NCBI GenBank assembly: GCA_958450365.1
Contig: CAUEEP010000895.1
Location: forward strand, 661,001-725,000
Direction: 5' to 3'
Length of the DNA stretch: 64,000 bases
Origin: Mesorhabditis belari
Lineage: Eukaryota > Nematoda > Chromadorea > Rhabditida > Rhabditidae
Positions 20,435 to 31,900 of the stretch are shown here, piece by piece. Position 1 is the stretch's first letter; each line of letters starts with the position of its first letter. The position numbers and the translations under genes are program-made. A model generated the notes under the pieces. That model was not told the origin of the DNA. It did no database searches and was given only the letters and a program-made list of their open reading frames with translations.

Positions 20435-21939
20435 ATGGAAAGGGCCACCACGTCGGCCTCGTCGGAAGGGGAATTTCGATTTAAGGTTTGAATTTTAAAA
20501 GACTAACGATAAGACGACGAGGTGATTTTCAAAGTAGACACGCTTTAGAAAACATCGCACTTATTATAGTATACAAAGGGTTTTGTGCCTGATTTTTTTT
20601 ATTTAATCTTTATACAGTTTATTTTAAAGGCTAGGTGATATTATATTTGAAACCTGAGCCAAATTATGTAATCTATTACTTTAGCTTATTTAATCGATAA
20701 GCTTTAGGTGGTGCTATTGGGCGAGGGAGCCGTGGGGAAATCGTCGCTGATGCTGCGATATGTCGAGGACAAATTCTCACCAAGACACGTCTCAACTATT
20801 CAGGTGAACCGTAGATTTGAGACATTTAAAGAGTACTGTAGGTTAAGATTATTTCCAATTCTTCCTTTTTTTTTGATTTCGTCATAATGTAATGAAACTT
20901 ACAGTAGTCATAGAATTGCTAAGGGTACAGCACTGTTAGGCATGAATTGTTAAAATTTCAAAAAGCTATTCATTTTAGGCATCATTCCTGTCGAAACGCC
21001 TCGATCTTGGCGATAATCACGTAGATTTGGACATTTGGGACACCGCGGGACAAGAGAAATATCACGCGTTGGGACCGATTTATTATAGGTAAATGAAAAG
21101 GAATAAGTCTCGATCAAAATAGAAAACATTAGATGGTTTTCAAAAAAACCAAAATTTTTTTCCAGAGGCAGTCACGGGGCACTTTTAATCTACGACATCA
21201 CCGATAAGCGATCTTTCGAAAAAGTAAGTGAAAAAGCAAACAGATCGATGCGATTCGATAAAACAATTTTTCAGGTGAAAATCTGGGTGCGCGAGTTGCA
21301 GAGAGCATTAGGAGAGACGGCCGTGCTGATCGTTGTCGGCAATAAATTGGATTTGGAATCGGAGAGGACAGTCGACAGGACGGAGGCGATACAGTTGGTG
21401 TTAAGAAAAAGATTTCTTGACTTGACTGCTTGACTTCTAAAAATATCAAAAAAAGAGTCCTCGTTGAACTTTAACTAATGAAATAAATCACTTCAGATAC
21501 GCGAAAAGTGTGAACGCTGAATATGTGGAAACATCAGCAAAGGAAAATCTCGGTTTAGCGGATCTCTTTGAGAAGATTTCTTCGTGTAAGTACTTTTTTT
21601 ACGTTCTTTTTACGTTCTTTCAATTCAGCCTTAGTCTCACTCATTTTTAAACGAAATTTTTGATATTCAAGCATAAATTTGCTTTTAAGTGTTTAAGAAT
21701 TTAAGAGAAATCAAAATGCTAACCTTACTAGAGCGATTCTAAAAGGAATTATGTCATTCGATAGCTGATGATAAACAAAGTCTCTTTTTTTAGTGATGAT
21801 CGATAAATGGGAGAAAACGAGGGAAATCTCGGGAAGAACATCGCAGAATTCGTCGTCATCAAATGGCTCGCGAAGGGGCATTCAATTGGTGGATGAGCAA
21901 AACGACGCCGCACAAAGGACGGGTAAATGTTGTAAATAA
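20435..21939 (+). CDS. rab-21: Rab21-type small GTPase
   Basis: Endosomal Rab GTPase controlling early endosome traffic and integrin recycling. Seven exons from [17 protein letters not shown] (20,435) to TAA at 21,937. All GTP-binding motifs are visible: P-loop GEGAVGKSS, switch [28 protein letters not shown] and ETSAKEN. Rab21-specific wording includes [33 protein letters not shown] and RGIQLVDEQ near the C-terminus (human RRGVQIIDDE). The C-terminus is TGKCCK, a double-Cys prenylation site followed by one Lys. The exon 5 donor at ATACA|GTTGGT is chosen because it gives EAIQYAKSV, aligning without gap to human EAESYAESV. Lies 600 bp downstream of cyn-11 on the same strand. Confidence 0.93.
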
Positions 21940-22061
21940 TTGAAGAGAGACGTAAAAGAAACCCTTTTTTCTTTAGATAACTTTCTTTTTAAAGAGTTTA
22001 AAGAGCTTGCTTACCCATTAGCCTTCGGACTTAACAAATCATAGAAATACGCTACAAACAT

Positions 22062-22246
22062 TTGCCCATAAATCTTCATCATCCACTTTACCAATCCCGA
22101 TGCTTCTTTCTTTTTTTGTGTCATTCGATGCGCGGGAAAGCATTTCCCCAGCGAATGGCATCAAAATTATGCACATTGGATAAGTGGTATGAAGAGTTGA
22201 GCACGGCTAAACTACGTCGTACACCTATGAGCGTCTCTATGAGAAA
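22062..22246 (+). other. Unresolved open segment 3' of rab-21
   Basis: An open frame reads GKAFPQRMASKLCTLDKWYE then ELSTAKLRRTPMSVSMRK with coding-like composition, and runs directly into the foldback element at 22,247. No splice partner or family was identified. It could be a transposon fragment or a small unannotated exon. Confidence 0.25.
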
Positions 22247-22490
22247 GCTACAGTACTGGACAATGAAATATGATATTTGAAAAAGAGATCGTCACTTTCG
22301 CGCGTCTGTAACTCCCTTGTCTTTGAGATTAAAAACTATTAGTGTTATACATTTTCTGAAAGCTCTTTTCAACGGCTACACAATGGTAATAATTAATATT
22401 TAGAAATACGGTAAAGACAAGGGAGTTATAGACGCGCGAAAGTGACGATCGTTTTTCAAATATCATCGTTCATTGTCCAGTAGTGTAGCT
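22247..22490. mobile_element. Foldback element, 244 bp, between rab-21 and PRRC1
   Basis: The arms GCTACAGTACTGGACAATGA, AAATATGATATTTGAAAAA, GATCGTCACTTTCGCGCGTC and AACTCCCTTGTCTTT are inverted at the right end, around a loop of about 70 nt. Confidence 0.8.
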
Positions 22491-22932
22491 AGCCAATCAT
22501 TTTCTCGATCAAAATTTTCCCCCGTAAACTTCCCGAAATTCACAATTTCCCTTCTCGCAAAACTTCAAAATTCAATTTCTCCGTGGTTTTCACTTAGTAT
22601 TCGTGTGATTTTGTGGTTTAAAATTTTAGAAAATTTTGATATTTTAAGATTTTCTTCATATTTTTTCATATTTTTTTTCATATTTTTTCATATCCTAGTC
22701 CATATCGAATGCCAACAAAAAGAATGCTTTCCAATGTCAGAATTTCAAAATTTTATTGCAAAAAATAAAAAAAACCCATATCACAAATAAAATAAACCCA
22801 AAAAAAAAAAAAAAAAAATTGAAAATAAATTATTTTTTAGAAATTTTTTTTTTTTCACAGAAAAATGAAGCACTTTTGTACGCGAAAAGGGAAAAAAAAT
22901 AATATAAATTGAATAAAAATACAGTAAATTTT

Positions 22933-25900
22933 TCATTTCCCACTCGTCGTTTCCTTGACGCTTTCAGCTTGTTTTGTTAGCTGTAATTTGTGCTGCTTAT
23001 GGCTAGGTTTTTTTGGGGGAAATCTTTTACAGAAATTTTTACAGAATCTTTGAGAAGTGTACTTCTCGAGCTTTGAGTGTAAATTTGTAAACGCACACAC
23101 TTTCTGGTGCACTGAAACGTTGACCTTTCTGAGGTCAACGCTTTCCATTGCTCGCACGTACTTTGTGCTTTCGCATAAACGCGAGCTTTCTGGCAAACGA
23201 CGAAACTTGGGTAATATTGAAACGATCAGTATTCCAGAAAACGTTTTTTTTTCATAAAAGCGACAGAAAGAGAACGCAAAAGCCAAACAGAAATTCGGCA
23301 ATAAATCTGTTAACCTTGGCTTGCCAGAAAGAGTATGTTTGCAGATTTTGAGCACAAAGTACGCGACGATGAGCAGCTAGTAAAATTTGCTCATCACTCA
23401 CGATTTCTTTGAGTTGCGCGGCGAGGAGAGCTGACGCAAGGATGAGGGGTTCCGACTCGTGGAATGGGAAGAGTGAGGGAAAGCCTGGGAAATCTATTTC
23501 ACAATATTCTTTTAGCATAATAATATATTATATAATACGAGTGTTGTTACAATATTTTGCTGATATTCTTAGCTTCTAGATTTTCTTAGCTTCTAGAAAA
23601 TCCTAGCTTCCTTTTCCCCTACCCATTTGCTTCTGCAATTGCTCGAGCGTGACGCTGAAGCCGTCGGCGGTTTTGAATCGCTGAAAATTTGCATAAACTT
23701 GACTATGAATAGATTTTTTTAAATGATAATAATTTAATGATACAATACAGGATATTAGATTAAAGATATAAACTAATATCCTGTATTGTTTCAATGAGAA
23801 TTTCCCGACAAAAAAAAAGGATTGGCTTAGCTTTCCGACTCAGCTGAGCTTGGCTTGGATTCTAGAGGTCAGCTATTATTCTTGGCTTACGGCTAGAAAG
23901 AAAAAAAAATCGTCATTAGTATCGAATCGTCGTGAATATGTTGAAATTGTTTCTTCTCACCTGCAATTGACCCCACAAATGCTCGGATATTTCGACGGGT
24001 TGCGAAAGGGCAAAAAGATCGTTTCCCTTCCAACGGAGCATCACTCGGAGGCAATAAAATGAGCTAAAAGTGACCTTTAACCATTAACCAATTGGTTTAA
24101 CCAAAAATTAATTAACCAAAAATTTCGAATTCAGCCTCACATGTGTTCAATGTGTAGAATGGACGGTTGAAAAACGACGAAAGGCGACGATGGACTGGCA
24201 AGACGGGAAGCGGAAAGACGAAGGATTTGAGAGAGGCACGATTTGGTCGATGAATCGATCGAGTCACTCATCTGCGGGGAACCGTCAGCTTGAATTGAAA
24301 GCATTGGAAAGGAGATTAGAAAACTCGTAACTAGAAATCGTAAACAAAAATTGACTAAGGCTCAGTTTCTATGATTTTTCAGAAACCGATTTTTCCGAAA
24401 TCGATTCAGAAACTCATCAGAAACTCAGAAAAGTTTTTTCAGAAACTCATCAGCTCATCAGCCACTCTCTGACGTTTTATAGAAACCTTTGTGATCTTAT
24501 TGCAGACTTGGATCTGCTCTAGCGTTGGGTTGGCAAGTCTTTTAGTGCTTAAACCGCTCACCAGTCGGCACGGGCACTCCACGAATGACAGCACTGTGAA
24601 AAACACGTTCGAAGCCTTGACGAACAGCTGATGAGATCTGAAATTTGTATGAATTAGGTGAATGATGCAAAAAGTCTATATTCAACACAAACCATCGGAT
24701 CCTCAGTGCCCACATAAGCCTCAATGATCCCATCACCGGCAAGAAAATCTTTCATTCCCGGATCCAAAGTGGTTAAGACAGTCTCCATGCCAACCTAGGG
24801 ATCAAAATTTATGTAAATTTCAAAACTAACAAATCATTGAAAGCCTTGATAACTAAAATTGATCGTTTTTGGCTTAAATAAACAATATTTGTAAAGTGCT
24901 AGAGTTGAGATTCTAAGCGTTTCACAGCTTTTGAACTTTTCCCCTTAGAATTCAGAGGATGCTGTAGTGATTTCTAGAATATTCAAGCTACAGAAGTGAA
25001 TATCCTTTTTAAATGAAAGGTTTAAATGAAAGGTTTAAATGAAAGGTTTAAATGAAAGGTTTAAATGAAATGAAAGGTTTAAATGAAAGGTTTAAATGAA
25101 AGGTTTAAATAAAAGCTTTAAATAAAAGCTTTAGATGAAAGCCTTAAATGAAAGCCTTAAATAAAAGCTTTAAATGAAATGAAAGCTTTAAATAAAAGCT
25201 TTAAATGAAAGCTACCTTCGCTTTAAATAAAAGCTTACCTTCGCCTTTTCAGCGACCATTGAAAAGAAGGGATTCTCGTGTACTTGTTTCGTGAACCAAT
25301 CGAACATTCCCTCGCCATCTTGTTGTTGGACCTGAAAGACGTGAAATTGTTTGAAATTTTGGTTAAATGTTGGTTAAATGTTAGATAAATGTTGGATAAA
25401 TTTTGAATCACAATTTGTACTAGACTTGCTTTCAAATCATCCAACAAGAAAGCTAGAAACAGATGAGAAAATGCAAAATTCGAATCCATAATTTAGTTGT
25501 TGACCTAAAAGCCATACCCAAGTACAACTAGCACTACTCACTTCTTCCTAAGCAATTATTCCAAACCAGATCTGCTCTAGCTTCACTACTTGGCTACTGT
25601 ATTACTTGTTGCTTGACCATTATCGCTTGTTGTGGTTGTTGTGGTTGTTGGGTTTGTACGGGAGTCGTTTTAGCATCATTTGCTTTCATTTGCTCAACGG
25701 ATGAGGCCTCGATTTGTGGTGGCGCGTTTGATGGAGTTGTGCTGATTGGGGAAAGAGTGCTGATCTAAGATTTTAAAAAATATGAAAATCTAAAACTAGA
25801 GTATACAAATGTGATATTTTTAAAATTAGTACAACTAGCTAGAGTACAACTAGCTAGAGTACAACTAGCTAGAGTACAACTAGCTAGAGTACAACTAGCT

Positions 25901-27469
25901 AGAGTACAACTAGCTAGAGTACAACAGTGTACATTTTTTACACACATTGATTCGATAAATTCTTACTCGAACGTTCATTTCGAACATTCTCGAACATCCC
26001 TTAAATCCCGTAAATTTCCATTTCAAATTCAAATCGGACGTCTAATTTGAATAGATTCTTCATCGAACGTAACATTTAAACCCATTTCATCAGGAAATTA
26101 AACACATCTCATCAGGAAACATCTCATTAAACCCATTTCATCAGGAAATTCGTACGATTGAAGCAAAAGAAATCCATTTAAACGTACAAAAAAAAAACTA
26201 AATTTGCATGACTGCATGACTTTTTGTCTCCGTTAATCAAAAAAAAAAATCCCACAAATACAAAGCGTTAACACGAACTTTTGATGGTGAAATGGCGGCT
26301 GGGGGTGCGGGCATTTGCTGCGGAGGAGAGACCTCGATTGGAGCCATCTTTTTCACTGGTTGATTGGAAGGCGAGGATTCCTAGAGTTTGCATTGCTTTT
26401 CTCTGATAGCTATCTCCAAATTCTAAACTCACTTTTGCCGGCAAAACATGAGCACTTTGTGGTGACGATTTCGCAGGTGATGGACTTTTCTGACTTCTTC
26501 CCATGATTTCACTGACATCTTTCGGTCGTATTACTCCCGATGTGGGAGTGGCTGCTAGAAAATTGTTTTATTTAAGAGAGTGGCATTAATTCAAGGCTTT
26601 CAGCTTTCAAGGCTTTCAAAACTCTAAATAATGGCTTATTTGACTAATGTAAGTACAGTAATCTGTAATTACAGTAGTCTGAGTACTACATTGTATCTAC
26701 AGTAATCTCTATTTCTAATAGTTCAAGCTTTGAAGCAAAAACACCCTCAAAAAACAGTGTAAAAATCTTACTCGGTTTCGGGAAAGCCATCGGTGGTGGA
26801 AGAGTGCTTGGATGTGGAGGAATGGGAAGGGGCACACCGGTGGATGGTGGAGGGACGATTGGTGAGCCTAAAGAAAACAAATTTACAATATTTTCAGTAT
26901 TCCCAACTGGCTACTGTATTCCCAATAGAAACAAGATAATAGGCTATAATTCTTTCTCAAAGTCGACAAAATCTTTTTCCCTATGCCTACTGTAACAATT
27001 ACAGTACTCTACGGTAATCTCTTAGTATCTCTTAGTACTGTACGGTAATGATTACAGTACTGTACGGTAATCATTACAGTTCACCCAACCTGTTGTGCCT
27101 CTGGGCGCGAAAGGATTTGCGCTTTTCGGAGCTCTCACAGCAACTCCATCGACTTTCATCTTGTCCATCAGTGGAAGGGTTGATGGGGGTGGGATTTCTA
27201 AGAAATTTAGCTATTTAGCAAAAAAAAAAAAAAAAAAATTTAAAAAAATTTTTAAAATTTTTTTATAAAAAAAAAAAATATTTTAAAAATTTAAAAATTA
27301 AAAAAAAAAAAAAAAAAAAAAAAATAAAAAAAAAAAAAAAAAAAAAAAAAGGAGGGGGAAAGAGGGAGTTATTATAATTTTTTTATTTTATATTATCCAT
27401 GTATTCAAGATATCTAAATTCTATCTAGTCTGTAAATTTCGATATTAAAAATTCCTTACCTTCACTCAT
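22933..27469 (-). CDS. PRRC1: PRRC1-like protein (proline-rich, NTPase-fold domain)
   Basis: PRRC1 proteins act near Golgi/ER exit sites and have a Pro-rich N-terminus plus an inosine/xanthosine-triphosphatase-like domain. Exons from ATG at 27,469 run through 27,083-27,199 (IPPPSTLPLMDKMKVDGVAV), 26,772-26,872 (Pro-rich), 26,432-26,552, 26,277-26,379, about 25,606-25,767, 25,240-25,331, about 24,694-24,796 and 24,560-24,639, all in phase. The key block is VGMETVLTTLDPGMKDFLAG followed by SSAVRQGFERVFHSAVIRGV, matching human SVETMITTLDPGM and AVRDAFQEVFGLAVVVG. Further exons at about 24,143-24,325, 23,961-24,067 and 23,630-23,675 continue the domain (LRVMLRWKGNDLFALSQPVE). The end is uncertain: either a stop at 23,603 (MGRGKGS) or splicing at ATGG|GTAGGG into 23,403-23,489 (SEPLILASALLAAQLKEI) and possibly a last exon ending at 22,933. 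Confidence 0.78.
25011..25230. repeat. Tandem array in a PRRC1 intron (AAATGAAAGGTTT)
   Basis: About 15 units of AAATGAAAGGTTT grading into AAATAAAAGCTTT. It abuts the downstream donor site of the 25,240 exon. Confidence 0.85.
25828..25926. repeat. Tandem array in a PRRC1 intron (AGTACAACTAGCTAG)
   Basis: Six and a half nearly perfect copies of the 15-mer AGTACAACTAGCTAG. Because 15 is a multiple of three it is open on both strands and mimics a repetitive protein; it lies within an intron. Confidence 0.9.
27220..27350. repeat. A-rich low-complexity tract in a PRRC1 intron
   Basis: Over 120 bases almost only A and T, ending GGAGGGGGAAAGAGGGAG. Such a tract is prone to assembly error. Confidence 0.85.
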
Positions 27470-28063
27470 TTCGCTTTTTCTTGGCTTTTGAGCCTTTTGT
27501 TCTGGAAAATTTTTGACATAAATGAAATTCCTTTTTAAATGCAAATTTTTCAGATATTCCGTTTTCAAAAAACCATCGAAAAATCAAAAATTATCCATTT
27601 TTAAGCAAAAAGGAAAACTTTATTTGCGCGTAAAAAAAAAATTTTGATTTGTTTTTAGGGTAGCTGCCAGAAGAAAAGCAAAAGATTTAGAAGAAAATGG
27701 AACAAAAAAAAAACAAGGAAAAAAGGAAAAAGGTTGGCAATTTTGTGAAAAATTCTTGTAAAAAGCAAGGCATTTTTGGCAAAATTCATGAAAATCGCAA
27801 AATTTGATAAGTAGAAAAAATTTTGGAAAAAAAGAAAAAGGAAAATTTGTAAATTCACCTACAGACCACAGACTACCGTAATCCTAACATTTTCTTTGGT
27901 CAATGCTAATTCGCCTAAATGACTTTGAATCTAGCATGAAGCAGTGCAAAAAATAAAGACAAAAGTTTGGCAATCACTCAAATACTAAAATCGGGAGAGA
28001 GGAAATCACAGAGCTCATAAAAATACACTAATATTTACCGTAAGTCCAGCGAATGGGTGTGCT
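27470..28063. other. Gap between pld-1 and PRRC1, left part
   Basis: A/T-rich with poly-A runs; the Phe-rich minus-strand frame at 27,655-27,858 is composition-driven. A TTTTTCCAG site lies upstream of the PRRC1 start and may serve trans-splicing. Nothing else recognised. Confidence 0.4.
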
Positions 28064-28260
28064 TTCTCTAAAATGTGTCTCTTTTTTCCGACTACCGTAA
28101 TCTTGTCTCTTTTTTATGCAATCTATTCACTTTTTGGTCTAATTTCGTGAGGGTTCATAAAGGATATCAAAAGATACAAAAAGTGGATAGATTGGATAAA
28201 AAACTAGAGGCAAAATTACGGTAGTCTGAGAAAGTGGGGCACGTTTTCGAAAACGGATTA
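28064..28260. mobile_element. Foldback MITE, family Q copy 1
   Basis: The arms ACTACCGTAATCTTGTCTC and CAATCTATTCACTTTTTG are mirrored at 28,170-28,235 (ACAAAAAGTGGATAGATTG, ATTACGGTAGT), and the outermost ends TCTAAAATGTG and CACGTTTTCGAAAA pair loosely. A related copy sits in a pld-1 intron at 31,107-31,310. Confidence 0.8.
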
Positions 28261-28644
28261 GGCTCAGAGACTACATTAAACTTCGATAAAAAAATCTAAA
28301 TCAAGAAAAAAAAAATTTAGCACAAGTAAGCAATTTTATTAAAGAAAGAACTTTACAAATTTCTCCAGAGAAAAAATACCTGCAAACAGAAAAAAAAACG
28401 AAAACAATAATAAGTATTATTTAGGGCTAAACGTTCGCAAGATCTACAAAAATAAATGAAAAAACAAGACGAAAAAATATTAGAATTCACAGGGTAGCAA
28501 CAAGAAAAAAGGAAGCTAGAAGAGGTGCACATTTCGTTCGTTTTTGACTAAATCTTTTGGAATTCGCAAAAAAAAACAAGAAAACACATTTTGCAAAAAT
28601 TGGTGGCTAACGTGCAAAAAATCAAATTTAGAAAAACAAAAATT

Positions 28645-28716
28645 TGGTCATGACCGGGCTCGAACCCGTTCACGTTGAAAACGAGCTCGTTAACCAATAG
28701 GCTACCACGATAAATG
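28645..28716 (-). repeat. tRNA-like sequence downstream of pld-1
   Basis: The minus strand reads GTAGCCTATTGGTTAACGAG and then AACGGGTTCGAGCCCGGTC, a good B-box and T-loop. The T-stem and anticodon stem pair imperfectly and the acceptor ends do not match, so it is probably a tRNA pseudogene or tRNA-derived repeat. Confidence 0.5.
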
Positions 28717-28978
28717 GTAATTTTGATGATTCTCTAGGGTAATTTGACTCTTACCATTAAGCCAACCAAAAGTGCAGCCCCAGGGTACGGTAAAAATGAG
28801 CAAAAAAAACCATGTTGAGGCAAAGAAAAGCGACGAGATTCATTGATAAAAAAAGAAAGAAAGAAAGAAACGAAGAAGTCTAGCCAATGAATGTCCATAC
28901 AAAATTTTGGTTCAATAATAAGCCTGATTGCATTAGAAAACCATAGAATGATAAAAGAGATAACAAACGAGTCGAAAT

Positions 28979-31900
28979 TTATGTGAAGACCGACGAGCCG
29001 ACGATTCCCTCTCTTGATGTGATGGCTGGTGCTAGATCGGCTTGCTTGAGGAAATTCAGCGGGAAATCCACCAACACGCCCTTCACGTCACGTAATCTGA
29101 AAAAAAAGGTCAAGAATATGGGCTAAAGAAGAATTTATCTTAACCTATAAATAGATAAAGCCATAGAAATTGGCCTGAATCTTGATTTTAGCCCTTTCAT
29201 GGCCAAAGGTAAGCCAATGGGCCTTATTTATACCCCAATTAAGCCAAAAGTCTTGTTTGCTGAATAAAATTTGGCTAAAATTTTCTATTTAAAATTTCAA
29301 AACCCTCACTTAGCCTCGGCTTCTTGTGGCGCATACTCGGCTTGGGTCATGACGGATTTCCATTTCGCGTACTCCTCGAACGATTCGACCAAATCGGTTG
29401 GATAGGCGCGGAACACCTAAAAATTTATAGATAAATTATATGATCTCCAACAAACCTCTTCATATATCCTCGTGTTCTTCTTCGCTACTTGTTGCCAAAT
29501 ATCAACGTAGAATGATGGGGTCACCGGATCTTCACATGTTACCTAAAAGTGAGAATTGACAAGAGTCCGACTAAAAACAAACTTCATAATCAAATTTCGA
29601 TGGTCGACGACAGTTGGGTAGTAAGCCGAGGTGTTCCTAAAATAAAATGAGTTTAAATGGATTCAGGAAAACATCAAAAAGTCATTTTGGCCAATCCTCC
29701 CCAAAAACCAACCTTCATCAACGCCAATCGGAGACTCTTCGCAAATTTCCCGGCCGTGTACGGTTTCCCATTCATAATCGATCGCTCTTTCACCGTGTCA
29801 CTGTAGATCATGCACACCTCAGAGTCTCTGTTACCCGCCTAAAAAGGTTTAAAAGGTACATGGCAGGGAAAATTTTTTTAAATCACTTAATAATCTAAAA
29901 GCTACCTGCGATCGATCGTTGATATTCGCCGATCCAATGATCACATGTTCATCATCGACGATCATCAACTTGAAAATTTATTGATTAGTGATAACACAAG
30001 TATAGATTTTAGTGGATCGAACGTGTGCGTGTCTTGTGTGTAAAAGAAAAAAAAGTAATACCTTGCAATGGATGTAGATCAACTCGGTGACCTAAACAAT
30101 ATTTGAGCTTTTTCTTGCAAGCTATAAAGCAGCTCACCAATCGTCCTGTTAACAAATCCCATGTTCTGAGCGAATTGATCGAGATGTACTTCGTCGGATC
30201 CTCGACTCCTCGTTTCTTCAGCGTCTCCATCAGAGAATGTTCGCCACGGGACAACGATCGATAGGTCCAATGTAGGACGGCCTAAAATTAAACATGATTG
30301 GGAAATAAAAGGTATTTAAATCATGTGAGGTATTTGGCATTAACTTGATTGATAAGCAATTCTGCTATATTAATCTCAAAAATTAATAAGCATTACCTGC
30401 AAGCTACTTCCACCTGGCGCACCGACATCTCCCTCAAAACCGGGCATTAATGGCAGCAGAAGGTAGACACGGAAATTCTCGTTGTCTCTGAAAAAAATAA
30501 GGTTAAAACGATTGACTTTTTTTGTTGCTTTCGAAAAATACATTTCCAGAACTTTTTCACTATCTCTCTCATTCCATCAATTCCCAAGCTATTGCTCAGA
30601 TTTGGTGCGTCGATCATTTGGTTGACTATCTTTTGAATCACTTTTCTGTTAAGTGTTCAATCCTGATCTCATTTTAAAGCCCCTTTTACCGTCACCTTCC
30701 CAACTCCATTTTTGATCCAACTCTCATTCGCCCTCAAAACAAGAGTCGAATACAGAAGGCAAAATCAATAGAACCAACACCAATCGAGGGGTGAAGATAT
30801 TTGCTTTAAACAAACACCATTTCTTTTCCCACCGTTTTACCTCTCTATGATTTGTGAAAAGAGGGGGAAAGAGGAACCGAAAAAATAAAAGAAGCACAAC
30901 TCGACACAGCCAAGAACACATCACATAATTCTACCCTTGCTTTTTGCAATAAAATTTTATTAAGCGGCTATAAATGGAAATCTTCTAGTTCAAAGCTTTC
31001 ATCAGATTCTCGACTTGCATATTACTTTTGTGATCTCATCGTTTCTGCCTTCGAAATTTTCATCATGGTTAATCTCATGGTGGGTTGAAATTAGTGTATC
31101 TCTTTTTACTAAAGCGTTTTTTAAAATGCGTCAATTCCCGATAGCTACCGTAATATTGTCTCTATTTCGTCTAATCTATCTACTTTGCTCTTATTCTGCA
31201 GGTTCAAAAATGATATCGAAATATACAAAAAGCGAGTAGATTGAAAAAAAAAATGGAGGCAAGATTACGGTAGAAAAAAAAAATGTGGGCCCGTTTTAGA
31301 AAACAGATTAAAAATCTATAGGTCCCCCGTGGTCTCCATTTGGCAGTGATGTCCCCGTTGATCATTTTGATCGTTCCCTGTGTGGCGTTGATTGTCACTT
31401 CGATCACGATGCTTATTTTCGTTGAGCGAATCATCTACTACATTTACGCACGTTCAGGTCAGTTTCTTATTTAGATCTGGGAACATCAGCTAATTAAATG
31501 CAAATTTTCTAGGCAAATTGCTACGCTGCGAAACCCCGTGGAGTTCTTCAGATACAGAATGGGAGGAATCGAATGGGAAAATCAAAGTAACGAGATAAAA
31601 GGAGGATAAACTTAACAAGTAAAGGTTTAAACATTTTGTACTTTAAAATGCACAATTTCTTAAAAAAAATGAACAAGTACCATACTATTACAGTTTTTTT
31701 AAAGAAAGTCACCCACTGATGAGCTCGGACGATTCTCTCGACGAGTACTCGACAAATCTCGTTGTGTACCTCGACACCGCCGCTCATTGACACGAAAAAT
31801 TGATTCTCGATGTAGATGTAGTGCTAAATTTCAAGTTGGAATACCCATTATATTCTGGATTACTTTAAAATGTTACTCACTTTACTATTCGCAATCAGTG

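Noticed and set aside
25765..26050. Regular repeat peptides on both strands
   Set aside because: A 15-bp unit is a multiple of three and lacks stops; it lies in a PRRC1 intron.
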